A stretch of DNA of 64,000 nucleotides from Nitrospira sp. GTDB taxonomy: Bacteria; Nitrospirota; Nitrospiria; Nitrospirales; Nitrospiraceae. The notes under the pieces are model-generated. The model was not told where the DNA came from. It did not search any database and saw only the letters and a list, made by a program, of their open reading frames with translations. Position 1 is the stretch's first letter, and each line of letters begins with the position of its first letter. A program made the position numbers and the translations under genes. Shown here piece after piece: positions 61,450-64,000 of the stretch. The DNA lies in NCBI GenBank assembly GCA_030123565.1, contig CP126122.1, positions 3,052,800 through 3,116,799 on the forward strand, in the 5' to 3' direction.

Positions 61450-64000
61450 TTAAAAATCCTCGCGCTCCCCCTCGTCGACCTCATCCTCGATCATGGAATA
61501 GGCTTTTTGCGGCAGCGTGATGGCATTGACCAGGATATCGAAGGCCAATTGGGCCGTCCCCTTGACGCCGCTCATCAATGATTCGGCCGGCAGGTAACGA
61601 AGATCCGGACTACTCGCCGACCCTTTCAGCTCGAAAACGGCCGTATCGAATCCCTGTCGGTCCCCCGCCATGAGCCGGCCGAACAGGGGAACCCGTTTCA
61701 GCATGGCCGAGTAGGATCCAAGGGGACTGGTGGCGAGGACCATGTCGAATTCGTCCGCCATGAGATCATACCGGCCGGTCCCGCTGATCTTCAGTACGGG
61801 ACTGTCGAGCAGGAACTCCTTCGCATGGAGCACGCCGTTGTTGGCGGACAACACCACCTTGAGCCGGTCGAGCGGCAACCCGTCCTTGGCCAGATCGACC
61901 TCGCCTTGAAGCAGGGCGGGCAGATTCATGACCGACAGCAATTTCGAGATGACCGGCACGCGGTAAATTCTCCCCTCCTCGATCACGATCTGGATCGGTC
62001 GCCGGCTGGTCACCCCACCCAGGAGGGGACCGGTTCGCTCGAATTCCATCTGCACCTTGCCCGTCGTCGTGAGCCACCCAGTCATCACCGGTTTTTCCTC
62101 GACGAGGGTCAAGAGACGTTCGATGGGAACGCCGTTCATGCGGAAGGTGCTTTGGGCCTGCCGAACCCGCTGCCCTGCCCCCCGCACCTTGACCTGACCC
62201 GCCACATGCCCTTCGTTCGTATCCCCGCTGATTCGGTCGACCGTCAACAACCCATGGTCCCAGAGCACTCGACTCGAAAGGTCGGTGAGCAGGAACTTTT
62301 GATAATAGACATGATCCACAAACACGAATGCTTCCAGCCTTCCGTCCGACCACCAGGTCTTGCGGACGGGCCGGTCTTGATGGGGGACGGATGAACCCCG
62401 TTGGGACGGGACGAATGCCGCCACGTCGAGTTGTGAGGATTCGACGACCAAGCGGGCCTTCGGCGCCTCCGCCCAATGCGTGATGGAGCCGGACACCCGC
62501 AGGTCGCCGCCTCCCAGGTGAAACGCCATGCGCTGGATCTGGATGTCGTCTTGATCGAACCGCAGCGTCACGAACGCATCGCGGATCGGTTCGCTCAACC
62601 CTTCCACCTCGATGGCGCCTCGATCGAATCGCATCAGTCCGGACACGCGCCATGAACTGCGCTCCTTCATCTGCCCTTCCACATGCAACGCGGCGTCGAG
62701 GGTCCCTGCCTTGATCGGCCCAAGCACGATCCCGGCCGGCAGCTTCTTCACGGACAAGGTGCCGGACGAGACGTCTGCGGCGAAGTCCATGTCTCCGGAC
62801 AGGTGAACGGTCCCGGCCCCGGCGATCTTGATCGGAGGGAACAGCAGGCCCATGTGCCGAATCATCAAGACCTTGCCGCCGGACAGCCGGGCATCGAACT
62901 CAACGGCCGCGGGAGCGTACAGCGGCTTGGTCAGGACGTTCGGGATGCGCAGCGCGACGGACTCCAAGTCAAGCCTCCCCTTGACCCTCGGTTCCCCGAC
63001 GACACCGGTCACCGCTGCCTGCATGCGCATGGTGCCGCCCACGTCCGGTCGTGGACCGAGATCGATTTCCTTTTCAAGCAACGACCACAGCTCGGTCGCC
63101 TCCGCCGACAGGTTCAGCTTCACATCGGAATAGGCCGTACCGTCGGTCATGGTGACCGTGCCGTGACCTTCAAGCTTGGCTGGGCCAAGCAGCCCTTCAA
63201 GATGTTCGATCGTCACGACCGTCTGCTTGGCATGGATGCGGGCCTGCACCTGCCGCACCGGGGCTGAGAAGAGGGCGCTGCGGAATCCTGCGTCATGAAG
63301 CATGAGCAGGACATCGACGACGGCCAGCCGTTTCCCGCCGGCCGGTTGCCCCATGACATGGGCGATCATTTCGACCTCACCGGTCGCCGGTTGCATTCTC
63401 GTCAGCAGGTCGCGCAGAAGCGAAAACCCCTCGATCCGCTGTGCGGAATCGACCAACCCCGTCAAGGGAGCGGTCCCCAGAATCCTGACATCGATGTGCG
63501 GGTCATCGACCCACTGTGTCATGAGCAGATCCTCCCCCGTCAGGCGCACCGGCCCGCATTGTGCGCGGAGTCCGGTAATCCGAATCTGCTCCATATCGTA
63601 GACGATGCGGCCGGACAGGGCCTCGAGGGGGGGATAGCGCGGATCCAGCGTGAACCGTCCGTTTCGCACTTCGATGAGTCCGCTGACGCTCGGATGCGAG
63701 CCGGGCGCCAGCAGCCCCGACAGGACCATCGACTGCATCGTGACAAGCCCATCGATACCGTGCTCCGCCACTTGCGACCGAACCTGATTCGAGACCCATG
63801 CGGTGGGAATCTGACTCAGTGCCCGCGCCAGCGTCACCGGTGGGGCGGACAGCGTCGCGGAATACTGCGCGCGCGCTGTACCGAGACCGACCACTTCCGC
63901 CGTCCCCTGCAAGGAGAGATCCGACAGCTCGACTTTCCATTCATCTGCGGCGAGACCATACCCCTCGGCCCTGGGCGACAGTCGGAGATGGGCGGTCAGT
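61450..64000 (-). CDS. AsmA/YhdP-like protein (partial, 5' end beyond window)
   Basis: The reading frame is open to the right edge, giving at least 850 residues. It is rich in short alternating beta strands such as 'VSGSITHWAEAPKARLVVESS' and 'GTGRYDLMADEFDMVLATSPLG', with no membrane helix in this part. This matches AsmA/DUF3971/YhdP-type bridge proteins, which may move phospholipid between the membranes. The start lies beyond 64000, so an N-terminal TM is not visible. The C-terminus is acidic. Confidence 0.8.
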   Translation of the reverse strand, partial: LTAHLRLSPRAEGYGLAADEWKVELSDLSLQGTAEVVGLGTARAQYSATLSAPPVTLARALSQIPTAWVSNQVRSQVAEHGIDGLVTMQSMVLSGLLAPGSHPSVSGLIEVRNGRFTLDPRYPPLEALSGRIVYDMEQIRITGLRAQCGPVRLTGEDLLMTQWVDDPHIDVRILGTAPLTGLVDSAQRIEGFSLLRDLLTRMQPATGEVEMIAHVMGQPAGGKRLAVVDVLLMLHDAGFRSALFSAPVRQVQARIHAKQTVVTIEHLEGLLGPAKLEGHGTVTMTDGTAYSDVKLNLSAEATELWSLLEKEIDLGPRPDVGGTMRMQAAVTGVVGEPRVKGRLDLESVALRIPNVLTKPLYAPAAVEFDARLSGGKVLMIRHMGLLFPPIKIAGAGTVHLSGDMDFAADVSSGTLSVKKLPAGIVLGPIKAGTLDAALHVEGQMKERSSWRVSGLMRFDRGAIEVEGLSEPIRDAFVTLRFDQDDIQIQRMAFHLGGGDLRVSGSITHWAEAPKARLVVESSQLDVAAFVPSQRGSSVPHQDRPVRKTWWSDGRLEAFVFVDHVYYQKFLLTDLSSRVLWDHGLLTVDRISGDTNEGHVAGQVKVRGAGQRVRQAQSTFRMNGVPIERLLTLVEEKPVMTGWLTTTGKVQMEFERTGPLLGGVTSRRPIQIVIEEGRIYRVPVISKLLSVMNLPALLQGEVDLAKDGLPLDRLKVVLSANNGVLHAKEFLLDSPVLKISGTGRYDLMADEFDMVLATSPLGSYSAMLKRVPLFGRLMAGDRQGFDTAVFELKGSASSPDLRYLPAESLMSGVKGTAQLAFDILVNAITLPQKAYSMIEDEVDEGEREDF

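Noticed and set aside
1-64000. CRISPR arrays, prophage or insertion sequences
   Set aside because: I saw no regularly spaced direct repeats, no integrase or transposase gene and no phage structural gene.

Overview
The window is GC-rich, gene-dense bacterial chromosome. It has no phage, insertion sequence, CRISPR array or rRNA. The gene mix suggests a Nitrospira-like member of the Nitrospirota: a lone ferredoxin-thioredoxin reductase catalytic chain, a CbbQ/CbbO-type pair, an animal-type 6-pyruvoyl-tetrahydropterin synthase, several large Cache/PAS hybrid histidine kinases, a HAD-UbiA fusion, and many small lipoproteins. This assignment is an inference from gene content and style; no marker gene in the window proves it.

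Layout. 0.1-7 kb: two small hypothetical genes, tRNA-Lys(UUU), purA, a 98-bp palindrome, tRNA-Ala(GGC), an ABC-F ATPase, a PilZ protein and rarA. 7-11.3 kb: an alpha/beta hydrolase, then a minus-strand operon with a good sigma70-like promoter that encodes a NuoF-like flavoprotein, an adrenodoxin-type ferredoxin, an A-type Fe-S carrier, a PTPS and GTP cyclohydrolase I. 11.5-20.3 kb: a PuuD-like membrane protein, malate dehydrogenase, a CbbO/NorD-like VWA protein and a CbbQ/NorQ-like AAA+ ATPase. Between the last two lie an FTR catalytic chain, an M28 peptidase lipoprotein, a glycine-zipper lipoprotein and a DUF167 protein. 20.4-25 kb: a hybrid sensor kinase immediately downstream of a YkgJ-DUF2156 fusion. 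25-32.1 kb: a tight plus-strand run encoding an ATP-grasp-like protein, a glutaredoxin-like protein, lysine 2,3-aminomutase, a two-domain dCTP deaminase, a membrane protein, two arsenosugar-type glycosyltransferase-family proteins and an SDR. 32.1-34.3 kb: HAD-UbiA, Grx4-type glutaredoxin and BolA.

35-39.8 kb holds a signalling operon: a receiver protein, a histidine kinase with an N-terminal Rossmann domain, a Cache-HAMP-PAS kinase whose start overlaps the previous stop, and an exported one-heme DUF3365/Tll0287-like protein. 39.9-48.4 kb: bactofilin, a class A penicillin-binding protein, a FadL-type porin, another hybrid kinase and a sodium:solute symporter. 48.5-64 kb: mainly cell-envelope and redox genes (NmrA, glutathionyl-hydroquinone reductase, FKBP, DUF4832, SDR, RMD1-like, lipoproteins, DUF481, HI0933-type flavoprotein, BON lipoprotein, and an AsmA/YhdP-like protein cut by the window edge).

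The most promising leads are the CbbQ/CbbO-like chaperone pair with no visible client, the Rossmann-domain kinase operon paired with a heme protein, the PTPS-II/FolE pair in the NuoF operon, the KamA/ATP-grasp/DUF2156 neighbourhood, and two palindromic elements with no obvious coding role.
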